Assembly: GCF_032490495.1 (NCBI RefSeq)
Contig: NZ_JAVYJB010000003.1
Location: forward strand, 248,001 to 312,000
Direction of reading: 5' to 3'
DNA: 64,000 nucleotides
Source: Pilosibacter fragilis
GTDB taxonomy: Bacteria > Bacillota > Clostridia > Lachnospirales > Lachnospiraceae
Position 1 is the stretch's first letter, and every line of letters begins with the position of its first letter. A program made the translations under genes and the position numbers. Below are positions 15,914 through 24,428 of this stretch, one piece after another. The notes beneath the pieces were generated by a model. It ran no database searches. It had not been told where the DNA came from and saw only the letters and a list, made by a program, of their open reading frames with translations.

Positions 15914-16254
15914 AATTTCACCTCTCTGTATCTATCAATGGGCTCAGACCCTGTCGGATAAAAGCCCATGTACATCGACACCATTCCTGCGTCTGTATCC
16001 AAATATAAACTGTATTTATCTGGTAGGAATAAGTGTATTATAACGCAAAACCGATAATTTCGCCATCAAATTATAAGATTCTCCGGTTGTTCCTTTTTTT
16101 ATACATTCTTCTGCGTTCTGATTATACCTTCCATCGGTTCTATTCCAATTTTAGTCTCCCCGACAGTTCAAATTGCCTTTTTTCATATTCTATGATAGAC
16201 TATCCCTTACACGCACAAATGTATTTGTGATAAAAACATGAGGAGAAATTAATT
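15914..16254. promoter_or_regulatory. Intergenic region between divergent sufC-like and sodium symporter genes
   Basis: 341 bp, AT-rich, no gene seen. On the minus strand TATAAT (16037-16042) with a weak -35 is the likely sufC promoter. In its leader, ATGGGC (15938-15943) pairs with GCCCAT (15964-15969). On the plus strand TATGAT near 16190 is a possible -10 for the symporter. No IscR-type site was recognised. Confidence 0.4.
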
Positions 16255-17619
16255 ATGAATCGTAAACGAAGTTCGTTCTCCGGAAAGCTCGGTTTCGTCC
16301 TGTCGGCGGCGGGCGCGTCCGTAGGACTTGGAAACATCTGGCGTTTCCCCTATCTCGCAGCAAAGTATGGCGGGGGAATCTTTCTACTCGTCTATATCAT
16401 TCTGGCACTGACCTTTGGCTACACGATGATCGTGGCGGAAACTGCTCTCGGCCGCATGACAAAAAAGAGTCCGGTGGGTGCCTATGAATCCTTTGGAAAA
16501 TCAAAATGGCTGTCCTTCGGAGGCTGGATCAATGCTGTGATCCCGATCCTGATCGTCCCGTACTATTCTGTGATCGGCGGCTGGGTCATCAAATATCTGG
16601 CGGAATACCTTCTTGGACATGGACAGGCCCTTGCCACGGACGAATATTTCTCCGCGTTTATTTCCAACGGTCGTTCCACGGAGATCTGCTTTATTCTCTT
16701 CACTCTGTTTACAGTTGTTATCATTTACGCAGGTGTACGCAACGGGATCGAGCGTGTATCGAAGTTTATGATGCCGATCCTCGTGGTCCTTTCCCTGCTC
16801 ATCGCGGGCTATTCCGTATCGAGACCGGGGGCTATGAGTGGTGTGAAATATCTGCTGGTACCAAACCTTGAGAACTTCTCATGGATGACGGTGGTATCCG
16901 CTATGGGACAGATGTTCTACTCCCTGTCCATCGCCATGGGAATCCTTATCACCTTCGGTTCCTACATGAAAAAAGATACTTCGATCGAAGATTCCACCCA
17001 GAATGTTGAGATCTTCGATACCGCGATCGCGATCATGGCCGGTCTCATGATCATCCCGGCCGTCTTCGCCTTCTCCGGCGGTGACCCGGATACCCTGCAG
17101 GCCGGTCCTGCGCTGATGTTCATCACGATCCCGAAGGTGTTCGCAAGCATGGGACTCGGAGCCGCAGTCGGCATCCTGTTTTTTGTTCTGGTCCTGTTCG
17201 CGGCTGTCACAAGTTCCATCGCCCTGACCGAGAGTGCCGTCTCCACTTTTGAGGATGAGCTGCACTGGAGCCGGAAAAAGGCGACGGTATTTATGGCTGT
17301 CATTATGCTCCTGCTCGGAACGCTCTCCTGTCTTGGCTATGGTCCACTGGCCGGTGTGACCGTGATCGGAATGCAGTTCCTTGACTTCTTCGATTTCCTG
17401 ACAAACTCTGTTATGATGCCGATCGCGGCGATCGCGACCTGCCTTCTCGTATCGAGAGTCATCGGAGTTGCAAAGATCGAACAGGAGGTCACAGACGGCG
17501 GTCATCCGTTCCGCAGAAAAGTGATCTTCCAGTTTATGATCCAGTATCTCTGCCCGATCTTTGCGGCTATCATACTGATCAGTTCTGTGGCGAACGCGTT
17601 TGGGTGGATCTCGATGTAA
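16255..17619 (+). CDS. Sodium-dependent transporter, NSS/SNF family
   Basis: 454 residues, with about 11-12 membrane helices. The first helix contains the family signature GFVLSAAGASVGLGNIWRFP (about 11-30), which forms the sodium and substrate sites of LeuT-like transporters. FGYTMIVAETALGR and PILIVPYYSVIGGWVIKYL follow as expected. The family imports amino acids or related amines with Na+. Bacterial members with 11 helices, such as MhsT or TnaT, carry hydrophobic amino acids, but the substrate here is not readable. The start follows GAGGAGA. The gene is alone; its last 41 nt overlap the 3' end of the converging YbaK-like gene. Confidence 0.92.
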   Translation: MNRKRSSFSGKLGFVLSAAGASVGLGNIWRFPYLAAKYGGGIFLLVYIILALTFGYTMIVAETALGRMTKKSPVGAYESFGKSKWLSFGGWINAVIPILIVPYYSVIGGWVIKYLAEYLLGHGQALATDEYFSAFISNGRSTEICFILFTLFTVVIIYAGVRNGIERVSKFMMPILVVLSLLIAGYSVSRPGAMSGVKYLLVPNLENFSWMTVVSAMGQMFYSLSIAMGILITFGSYMKKDTSIEDSTQNVEIFDTAIAIMAGLMIIPAVFAFSGGDPDTLQAGPALMFITIPKVFASMGLGAAVGILFFVLVLFAAVTSSIALTESAVSTFEDELHWSRKKATVFMAVIMLLLGTLSCLGYGPLAGVTVIGMQFLDFFDFLTNSVMMPIAAIATCLLVSRVIGVAKIEQEVTDGGHPFRRKVIFQFMIQYLCPIFAAIILISSVANAFGWISM

Positions 17620-18070
17620 CATCCACCCATCCTTTTGCTCCTGCAGCCCGCTCGAGCTCCGGGATCGTAAGTTTTACCGCACTGTGGTCATTTCCCGCAG
17701 CCGGGTACACCGTTGTGAACTGCTTCAGGCTGTCATCCAGATAGACCTCGATCCCCTCGTTGATCCCAAAGGGGCACACGCCACCCGGCGCATGGCCGAT
17801 CCGCGCTTCTACCTGATCAAACGGGATCATCTTCGCCTTTACATGAAATGTATCTTTATATTTGTGGTTATCGACTTTTGCCGTCCCTTCCGTCAGGATC
17901 AGGACGGCTTTTTCACCCTGTAAAAAGGACATGGTCTTCGCAATCATTCCCGGCTTCACATCCAGTGCCTCCGCAGCCTCTGCCACTGTGGCCGTTGATT
18001 CTTTCAGCTCGATCACATGATCCAGAAATCCCTTCTGTTCCAGATCTGCTTTTGCTTTTTCAAGTGACAT
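17579..18070 (-). CDS. YbaK/EbsC-family aminoacyl-tRNA deacylase
   Basis: 163 residues from ATG 18070 (MSLEKAKADLEQKGF) behind AAAGGAGA; the long upstream extension of the frame lies inside another gene and is dismissed. Family features are VAEAAEALDVKPGMIAKTMSFL, VLTEGTAKVDNHKYKDTF, and GHAPGGVCPFGINEGIEVYLDDSL, the last containing the GxxPGxVxPFG loop around the tRNA-editing site. Such proteins hydrolyse mischarged tRNA, for example Cys-tRNAPro. The 3' end overlaps the converging symporter gene by 41 nt, which removes room for a terminator between them. Confidence 0.88.
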   Translation of the reverse strand: MSLEKAKADLEQKGFLDHVIELKESTATVAEAAEALDVKPGMIAKTMSFLQGEKAVLILTEGTAKVDNHKYKDTFHVKAKMIPFDQVEARIGHAPGGVCPFGINEGIEVYLDDSLKQFTTVYPAAGNDHSAVKLTIPELERAAGAKGWVDVTSRSTQTRSPQN

Positions 18071-18126
18071 GATCCTATTTCTCCTTTGTTGATAATTCGC
18101 TGACTGGATTTTCGATCTCCGCAATA

Positions 18127-19272
18127 TCAGCATCCAAATAACTTCGCAGTCTTCTCCATCCTCTCCGCGATCGGAACTCCAAACGGGCACCGTGCTTCGC
18201 ACAAATGACATCCGATGCACTCCGACGCCTTATGTTCCAGAAGCTCATAGTGAGACTGCACTGTCGCCGGGATCTTCGGCTGCATGGTTGCCAGATCATA
18301 AAACTTGTTGATCATAGCAATATCCAGATTTGCGGCACACGGCTTGCAATGTCCGCAGTATGTACATTCGCCCCGGTAGGAATGGAACGGCGCATTCGCG
18401 ATCACAGACGCATAGTCTTTCTCCGTCTCTGAGGCAGTCTCATATCCCACTGCCGCATCTACCTGCTCCTTTGTGTCATATCCACACATGATGGAGCAGA
18501 CAGCCGGTCTCGTCAGCGCATAGTGAATACACTGGACCGGGGTAAGACAGACACCAAACGGAGATCTCTTCGCATCGAAAAGTCTTCCGCCCGCGAATCC
18601 CTTCATGACCGTGATCCCTACATCGTTCTCCTCACAGGCCTTATAGAGCATCGCCCGGTCCAGATCGATCCCCTTAAGTCCCGCGTCAAACTCCTCCGCA
18701 AACATCGTATCGATATCCTCACTCGCCGGCAGCATATCAAACGCCGGGTTGATACTGAAAAGGATCATCTCTATATATCCGGACTCAACCGCCTTCATAG
18801 CTACCTTCGGATTGTGGGAGCTCATGCCGATGTGCCGGATCACGCCTTTTTCTTTCAGCTCCATCACATAATCCAGATAATCAGAGTGCTGGATCTTCTC
18901 CCACTCTTCCTCAGAATCCACATAGTGGATCATTCCGAGATCGATATAGTCGGTCTGTAGTCTCTTTAAAAGGTCCTCAAAGGCCGGACGCACATATTTC
19001 ATCTCCCGCGTGCGGAAATACTGTCCGTCCTTCCAGGTAGACCCGATATGTCCCTGAATGAACCACTGATCCCGGTTCTCTTTCATTCCCTCGCCGATGA
19101 TATTTCTCGATTTCGGATCCGCCATCCAGCAGTCCAGCATATTGATCCCTTTCTCTGACGCATACCGGATCAGCTCAATGCCCTCAGTTTCCGTATGCCG
19201 TTCCAGCCATTCCCCGCCAAATCCGATCTCACTCACCATGAGCCCTGTTTTTCCCAATCGTCTTGTCTTCAT
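18127..19272 (-). CDS. Aldo/keto reductase with C-terminal 4Fe-4S domain
   Basis: 381 residues from ATG 19272 (MKTRRLGKTGLMVSEIGFGGEWL) behind GGAGGAG. The N-terminal TIM barrel (about 1-275) has DYIDLGMIHYVDS, GVIRHIGMSSHNP and an NADPH-binding end. The C-terminus has ferredoxin-like clusters CTYCGHCKPC (about 293-302) and CIGCHLCEARCPFGVPI (about 346-362), as in the clostridial YhdN/AKR plus 4Fe-4S proteins. A redox role linked to ferredoxin is likely, substrate unknown. Its first 44 nt overlap the 3' end of the subtilase gene upstream on the same strand, so the two may be cotranscribed. Confidence 0.9.
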   Translation of the reverse strand: MKTRRLGKTGLMVSEIGFGGEWLERHTETEGIELIRYASEKGINMLDCWMADPKSRNIIGEGMKENRDQWFIQGHIGSTWKDGQYFRTREMKYVRPAFEDLLKRLQTDYIDLGMIHYVDSEEEWEKIQHSDYLDYVMELKEKGVIRHIGMSSHNPKVAMKAVESGYIEMILFSINPAFDMLPASEDIDTMFAEEFDAGLKGIDLDRAMLYKACEENDVGITVMKGFAGGRLFDAKRSPFGVCLTPVQCIHYALTRPAVCSIMCGYDTKEQVDAAVGYETASETEKDYASVIANAPFHSYRGECTYCGHCKPCAANLDIAMINKFYDLATMQPKIPATVQSHYELLEHKASECIGCHLCEARCPFGVPIAERMEKTAKLFGC

Positions 19273-20896
19273 GTGTTCTCCTCCGATCATCTGTTGCCTC
19301 CGGCATTTCTCCCATCAGGATCCTACTGAAATGCCCCGGTCCGTCGCTCTCCGACACGAATTTTGCGATCTTCACCGCTCCATTTCCATTCTTATCCACA
19401 GCATAGAACGTATACGTTCCTTTTTCCGTGATCTGGAACGCCGCCATATCCTTCTCATTCACCGTAAACGCCGTTCCTTCCACAGTCCCGTTCGCAAACT
19501 CCCCGGCTGTATGCTCGCCCTTTGCATAGAAGAGCTTATCAAGATCCCCGTCAATATCGAGGACGCGGACCGTCAGATACATTCCGCCATTCCGGTTCGA
19601 GGTCTGCATTTCCAGATATGGAGCCGTCCCGTTCGCCAGTCTCGTTCCACCGTTCTGAAATCCCCTTCTTGATAAACTGCTGATATCATAGGAAAGTGCT
19701 GCGCCCACATTCAGCCTGCCGCCGGACACCGTCACGTCCTTGAGACTCTCCATCGGTGTCACCGTGGACATCAGGATCTCCTTCACATCCGCAACCCCGA
19801 TCCCGTCAAAATACGAATAGATCATTGCCGCCGCCCCGGACACCATCGGTGCCGCCATGGACGTTCCGCTCATGTATCCATAGGTGTTTCCAGGGGTCGT
19901 ACTTAAGATATAACTTCCCGGCGCCGCAAGATCCACAGTCGTTTTTCCATAGTTGGAGCTTGCGGACAGTGCCCCATCAAAGCTTAGATTCGCGACGGAA
20001 ATAATATTGTCCAGGTCATACGCCGCCGGATAAAACGGGATCACGTCCGTATCAACGCCTTTTCCTGTCTTCGGATTTCCGTTTCCCGCCGCCACTACAA
20101 ACAGCATACCGGAATTCTTCATCGCCTCATATAACGCCTTATCATCTGTCGTCGACGTCAGGCTCAGGTTGCAGATCACCGCACCGTTATCCTCCGCATA
20201 TTTGATCGCTTTGATGACAGCCGCCGTACTTCCGCCGCCGTCATTTCCCCCAAGAGCCTTTAACGCCATCACCCGAACCCGGGTTCCCGGAACGATTCCC
20301 GAGATTCCGATCCCGTTTCCTGTCCCGGCACTGATCGTCCCGGCCCCGTGGGTTCCGTGGCTGTCCTCATTCCCGGTGAAGATCTGATTGTTATTATTGT
20401 AGAAATTCCACCCATAACAATCATCCACGTAGCCGTTTCCGTCATCGTCGATGCCGTTTCCCGGAATCTCATCGGTATTGACCCATAAAGTGTCCTTCAG
20501 ATCTTCATGAGAAGCATCAATTCCCGTATCGATCATTGCGACGATGGTATCATGGCTTCCGTTCCCATATGTCTCCCATGCCTGTTTCAGGTTGATATCC
20601 ACGCCGGAAACCGCCTGTCTCTTCTTTACCTCCACGAGAGTTCCAAGAAGCTCCGCATTCTCCGATGGCTGACCGAACGGATCCGAGTAGACCGGATACT
20701 TCGTAACCTCTTCCGATGTGAACGATCCATCGTTGAAGAACGCCCACTGCTCTGACGCGGACGGGTCATTCGTCTGAAGTTTTTCAGACGCATACGCCAT
20801 AGACGGCTGTCCCACTGCCGCGAGCATCACCGCCGCCATAAATCCCGCCGCATGTCTGCAGACCGCTTTTCTCTTTCCATAATCATTCTGATCCAT
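19229..20896 (-). CDS. Secreted S8 family serine protease (subtilase)
   Basis: 555 residues from ATG 20896; an upstream in-frame ATG at 21019 would add 41 residues ahead of the signal peptide and is less likely. The signal sequence is KAVCRHAAGFMAAVMLAAVGQPSMAYA. The catalytic triad is clear: Asp in IVAMIDTGID, His in DSHGTHGAGTISAG and Ser in GYMSGTSMAAPMVSGAAAM. An inserted acidic loop (GNGIDDDGNGYVDD) is a probable calcium site. After about residue 400 a beta-rich domain (YLEMQTSNRNGGMYLTVRVLDID) follows. It degrades proteins outside the cell. There is no wall anchor and little propeptide. The end overlaps the aldo/keto reductase start by 44 nt. Confidence 0.92.
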   Translation of the reverse strand: MDQNDYGKRKAVCRHAAGFMAAVMLAAVGQPSMAYASEKLQTNDPSASEQWAFFNDGSFTSEEVTKYPVYSDPFGQPSENAELLGTLVEVKKRQAVSGVDINLKQAWETYGNGSHDTIVAMIDTGIDASHEDLKDTLWVNTDEIPGNGIDDDGNGYVDDCYGWNFYNNNNQIFTGNEDSHGTHGAGTISAGTGNGIGISGIVPGTRVRVMALKALGGNDGGGSTAAVIKAIKYAEDNGAVICNLSLTSTTDDKALYEAMKNSGMLFVVAAGNGNPKTGKGVDTDVIPFYPAAYDLDNIISVANLSFDGALSASSNYGKTTVDLAAPGSYILSTTPGNTYGYMSGTSMAAPMVSGAAAMIYSYFDGIGVADVKEILMSTVTPMESLKDVTVSGGRLNVGAALSYDISSLSRRGFQNGGTRLANGTAPYLEMQTSNRNGGMYLTVRVLDIDGDLDKLFYAKGEHTAGEFANGTVEGTAFTVNEKDMAAFQITEKGTYTFYAVDKNGNGAVKIAKFVSESDGPGHFSRILMGEMPEATDDRRRTHEDKTIGKNRAHGE

Positions 20897-21049
20897 AAAA
20901 ATTCTCTTTTCTCTCCATTTCCAGCCCTGCAAAGCGGACATTCGCAATTCGTTTCTGCTGTCTTCTGAGCTGTGTTCAAATCTGTATTTTATTTTACCAG
21001 ATATTCTTGTCTTTTTCATGAATTATTTCTTTTAATTTGCTGATATAGA

Positions 21050-21085
21050 AAAATGGGCAGGATGACACTTTTTGTCACCCTGCCC
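21050..21085 (-). terminator. Terminator of ftsH
   Basis: GGGCAGGATGACA (21055-21067) pairs with TGTCACCCTGCCC (21073-21085). On the minus strand it is followed by ATTTTTCT. It lies 15 nt past the ftsH stop. Confidence 0.85.
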
Positions 21086-21099
21086 ACATTTATCCATAT

Positions 21100-23082
21100 T
21101 TAGTTCTGCTGCTCCGGATTCTGCTCCGTCGGGGCCTCCAAAGCCTCAGCAGCCTGTACCGGCTGGCTCGCCGCGTCCTCCGCGAACTCGCCTCCCATAC
21201 GGCTCTTCTCTTCTTTCTTTCCTTCCTCCGGCTCCGGGATTCCCTTCACCTGGCGGAAGATCTTCATGAACTCCTTGCCTGTGATCGTCTCTTTCTCGAT
21301 CAGGAACGCGGCGATCTGATCCATCGCTTCGCGGTTCTCGGAGAGAAGACGCTTCGCCTCAGCATAGGCGTTCTTTAACATTTTCATGACTTCCGTATCG
21401 ATCTCAGCCGCCGTAGCGTCACCGCAGTTTAAGACGGTGCGTCCTGTCAGATACTGGTTCTCCTGGGTCGCAAGCCCCATAAGACCGAACTTCTCAGACA
21501 TACCATACTGGGTGACCATCGCTCTCGCGATCCTTGTCGCCTGCTCGATATCGTTCGCAGCACCTGTCGTCACCGTGTCAAACACGAGTTCCTCAGCCGC
21601 ACGTCCGGCAAGGGAAACCACAAGCATTGCCTCAAGTTCTTTTTTCGTATTTAAATATTTTTCCTCTTCCGGAACCTGCATGACATATCCCAACGCTCCC
21701 ATGGTACGCGGAACGATCGTGATCTTCTGGACCGGTTCAGCATCCTTCTGAAGCGCGGTGACAAGCGCGTGTCCAACCTCATGGTAGGAGACGATCCGGC
21801 GCTCCTCTTTGCTTAAGATCCGGTCTTTCTTCTCTTTTCCGACGAGAACAAGCTCCACAGCCTCAAAGAGGTCTTTCTGGGAGACAGCCTGGCGTCCGTT
21901 CTTGACTGCGTTGATAGCCGCCTCGTTCATCATGTTCGCGAGATCCGCGCCCACAGCACCGGAAGTCGCAAGGGCGATCTCCTCGAAGTCGACAGTCTCA
22001 TCCAGGCGCACATCCTTGGAATGTACCTTTAAGATATTGACACGGCCCTTCAGGTCCGGCTTGTCAACAATCACACGTCTGTCAAAACGTCCCGGTCTCA
22101 AAAGTGCCGGATCCAGGATCTCCGGACGGTTCGTCGCGCCCAGGACGAGAAGTCCCTTAGAGGAATCAAATCCATCCATCTCGGAAAGCAGCTGGTTTAA
22201 GGTCTGCTCTCTCTCATCATTTCCGCCCATCCGGCTGTCACGGCTGCGTCCGATGGCATCGATCTCATCAATAAAAATGATACACGGTGCGGACTGCTGT
22301 GCCTGCTTGAAGAGGTCTCGGACACGGGACGCACCCACGCCGACAAACATCTCCACGAAATCAGAACCGGAAAGGGAATAGAACGGAACATGTGCCTCAC
22401 CGGCTACCGCCTTCGCAAGCAGAGTCTTACCTGTTCCTGGAGGTCCCACAAGGAGCGCTCCTTTCGGCAGTTTTGCACCGATCTTTGAATATTTCTGCGG
22501 ATTGTGCAGGAAATCGACGATCTCCACAAGGGATTCCTTCGCCTCGTCCTCGCCCGCTACGTCAGCAAACGTGACTCCCGTCTCCTTCTGGACGTAGACC
22601 TTGGCGTTGCTCTTTCCAACGCCCATCATTCCTCCGCCGCCCATCCGGCTGTACATCATATAGAGAAGTCCGATCATGAGCGCCGACGGGAGTACCCATC
22701 CCATCAGAAAATTTAAAATACTCGCGCTCGTACTCGTATCTTCCGCCACCACATGGACCCCGTTGGCATCTAAAAGACGCTCTGCAAGATCAACATCCGG
22801 GATTCTTACCGTATAATACTGGATGAAGCGGGAAAGCTTCGTGGAAGAAGTCTTTGGCGTTAAGTAGATCCTGTTGCTGGAGATCTTCGCCGTATCGATC
22901 TCTCCCTCTTTTAAGTATTCCACAAATTCCTCATACCCGAGTTCCTGGGTCTGGTTTTTGCGGACCATGTTGTTCATAACGGTCACAGCGATCAGCGTGA
23001 TCACTAGGATCAGGGCGAGCACCCCGATATTCTGTCCGCTTGGCCGCTTTCCGCCATTTCTGTTCTGATTGTTATTGTCCAT
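21100..23082 (-). CDS. ftsH: ATP-dependent zinc metalloprotease FtsH
   Basis: 660 residues from ATG 23082 (MDNNNQNRNGGKRPSG) behind GTGGAG; the frame stays open 11 codons further up. Two membrane helices flank an outer segment (about 20-38 and 125-150). The AAA domain has Walker A GPPGTGKT (about 214-221), Walker B IIFIDEIDAIG, and the second region of homology ATNRPEILDPALLRPGRFDRR. The zinc protease domain has SYHEVGHALV (HExxH) and the third ligand region VTTGAANDIEQAT. It degrades membrane and short-lived cytosolic proteins. The tail is acidic and glutamine-rich. Monocistronic, with its own terminator. Confidence 0.97.
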   Translation of the reverse strand: MDNNNQNRNGGKRPSGQNIGVLALILVITLIAVTVMNNMVRKNQTQELGYEEFVEYLKEGEIDTAKISSNRIYLTPKTSSTKLSRFIQYYTVRIPDVDLAERLLDANGVHVVAEDTSTSASILNFLMGWVLPSALMIGLLYMMYSRMGGGGMMGVGKSNAKVYVQKETGVTFADVAGEDEAKESLVEIVDFLHNPQKYSKIGAKLPKGALLVGPPGTGKTLLAKAVAGEAHVPFYSLSGSDFVEMFVGVGASRVRDLFKQAQQSAPCIIFIDEIDAIGRSRDSRMGGNDEREQTLNQLLSEMDGFDSSKGLLVLGATNRPEILDPALLRPGRFDRRVIVDKPDLKGRVNILKVHSKDVRLDETVDFEEIALATSGAVGADLANMMNEAAINAVKNGRQAVSQKDLFEAVELVLVGKEKKDRILSKEERRIVSYHEVGHALVTALQKDAEPVQKITIVPRTMGALGYVMQVPEEEKYLNTKKELEAMLVVSLAGRAAEELVFDTVTTGAANDIEQATRIARAMVTQYGMSEKFGLMGLATQENQYLTGRTVLNCGDATAAEIDTEVMKMLKNAYAEAKRLLSENREAMDQIAAFLIEKETITGKEFMKIFRQVKGIPEPEEGKKEEKSRMGGEFAEDAASQPVQAAEALEAPTEQNPEQQN

Positions 23083-23207
23083 TGATTTTCTCCACTTCTT
23101 TTGCGCATATATCACATTTGGGTATATTGACCCATGATTTTGTGATACCTAATCATTATAAGTTGAGTTTCCCCATAAGGCAATAAAAAAAGTATGAAAT
23201 TTCTATG

Positions 23208-23236
23208 TTTACAAAAAATATCAGAAACGCTACAAT
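23208..23236 (+). promoter_or_regulatory. Promoter of the DNA glycosylase gene
   Basis: TTTACA (23208-23213), a 17-nt spacer and TACAAT (23231-23236), 53 nt before the start codon. Confidence 0.65.
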
Positions 23237-23289
23237 ACAACATGGATAGCAATTTTATCATTTAAAATATATCTGAAAGGATATTTATC

Positions 23290-23781
23290 ATGAATACCGT
23301 CACACACCCGATTCCGCCTGTTTTTGACAGCGCCTCCAGGATTCTGATCCTCGGTTCCTTCCCGTCCGTCAAATCCAGGGAAGGACATTTTTTCTATCAC
23401 CACCCGCAGAACCGTTTCTGGAAGACCCTGGCCGGAATTCTCGCGGTTCCGGTTCCGGGCAGTATTGATGAGAAAAAGGAATTTCTCCTCTCCCATCATA
23501 TTGCCCTCTGGGATGTGATCGCATCCTGCTCCATCGAAGGTTCCAGCGACAGCTCCATCCGCGATGTCGTGCCCAACGATCTCTCCCGGATCCTGTCCAC
23601 AGCCGACATCCGGGCGATCTTCTGCAACGGAAAGACATCCTGGAATTACTACAGAAAATATCAGGAATCCGCAACCGGCATCCCGGCAGTCTCCCTGCCG
23701 TCCACAAGTCCGGCGAATGCGGCGTGGACGCTGGAGAAATTGGAGGGCGCCTGGGGTATTATTACTGATTATCTTAAATAG
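23290..23781 (+). CDS. DNA-deoxyinosine (hypoxanthine-DNA) glycosylase, UDG superfamily
   Basis: 163 residues, the usual length. The uracil-DNA-glycosylase fold is marked by RILILGSFPSVKSREGHFFYHHPQNRFWKTL (about 18-48), in which the GSFPS loop replaces the catalytic loop of classical UDG and the PQNRFW segment is typical of the hypoxanthine-specific and MUG-like branches, and by VSLPSTSPANAAW (about 137-149), the DNA-intercalation loop. It removes deaminated adenine from DNA. The start follows TGAAAGGATA. It has its own promoter, and a family A repeat starts 13 nt after its stop codon, so the element lies in or next to its 3' UTR. Confidence 0.9.
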   Translation: MNTVTHPIPPVFDSASRILILGSFPSVKSREGHFFYHHPQNRFWKTLAGILAVPVPGSIDEKKEFLLSHHIALWDVIASCSIEGSSDSSIRDVVPNDLSRILSTADIRAIFCNGKTSWNYYRKYQESATGIPAVSLPSTSPANAAWTLEKLEGAWGIITDYLK

Positions 23782-23794
23782 ATAGATATTAATT

Positions 23795-23927
23795 GTAACT
23801 ATTCAGTACCTTCATAGTTACACGCAAAAATCCATTCCAGATCAGCTTCGCTGATGGGATTTTTGCCCTCCAGCCTATGTTTTCTTACGGTCAGCGCAGC
23901 AAGTGCGCAGACCTACTGAACAGTTAC
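23795..23927. repeat. Structured dispersed repeat, family A, copy 2, with 8-bp flanking duplication
   Basis: 133 bp with ends GTAACTATTCAGTA and TACTGAACAGTTAC (one mismatch when inverted). Three hairpins: GTAACTAT/ATAGTTAC, GCAAAAATCC/GGATTTTTGC with inner ATCAGC/GCTGAT, and GGTCAGCGCA/TGCGCAGACC. The exact octamer TATTAATT abuts both ends (23787-23794 and 23928-23935), which looks like a target-site duplication from insertion. Confidence 0.88.
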
Positions 23928-24109
23928 TATTAATTTTAACTACCCCAAGCGCTTTGTCATTGTTATGTAAAACACAGGTAGATTACTAAATTCTCCTGTT
24001 TTGAGACATTTTTATAATTTAGAAATCCTGCACTATATAATTTTTTATGAATTACTTTCCTGTTTTATTTTCTTTTTTCGATGAAAACTATAATTCAGGA
24101 GGTGATTCC

Positions 24110-24310
24110 ATGAAAAACTCATCAAAGAAACTGCTTACCAGCACCGACTGGGACATCGACATCCAGGCCTGCTCCGCCACCGACTGTACCGGCCTGATCC
24201 CCGCCCTTCCGGAGACCGATGCGGAATTCGAGCACTATCAGGACCTCTACCACTACCTGCCGGATACCCCGGATCGGGCTGAATACAATTCCGACAAAGC
24301 AAGATCCTGA
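24110..24310 (+). CDS. 66-residue unrecognised protein next to a radical SAM gene
   Basis: Starts at ATG 24110 directly behind the near-ideal site AGGAGGTGATTCC, so it is very likely translated. It reads MKNSSKKLL, then TSTDWDIDIQACSATDCTG, LIPALPETDAEFEHYQDLY and HYLPDTPDRAEYNSDKARS. It is acidic, with two cysteines in CSATDC, no signal peptide and no membrane segment. The middle looks ordered (WDIDIQACSATDCTGLIP) and the tail looks flexible. I do not recognise an established family. A radical SAM enzyme gene follows after 118 nt on the same strand; the gap contains a weak hairpin but no terminator. It could be a substrate or partner of that enzyme, a RiPP-like precursor, or an unrelated small protein. 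Confidence 0.75.
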   Translation: MKNSSKKLLTSTDWDIDIQACSATDCTGLIPALPETDAEFEHYQDLYHYLPDTPDRAEYNSDKARS

Positions 24311-24428
24311 ACCAACGCTTTGATCCACACGATCCCTTGAAAGCATTTTGCCCGACCGCCAGTGCCTGAATACCGATCATCTGCAGGCATCTGGCTCATA
24401 AATCACCACGAAAGAAGTATGTAAAGTT

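Noticed and set aside
16879..17622. 247-codon minus-strand frame across the sodium symporter gene
   Set aside because: Antisense shadow with very charged, repetitive composition (HDR, EQD) and no domain features.
21055..21085. Hairpin after ftsH considered as a regulatory element of the subtilase gene
   Set aside because: It has standard terminator form for ftsH, with the T-run on the minus strand, and lies upstream of the subtilase only by position.
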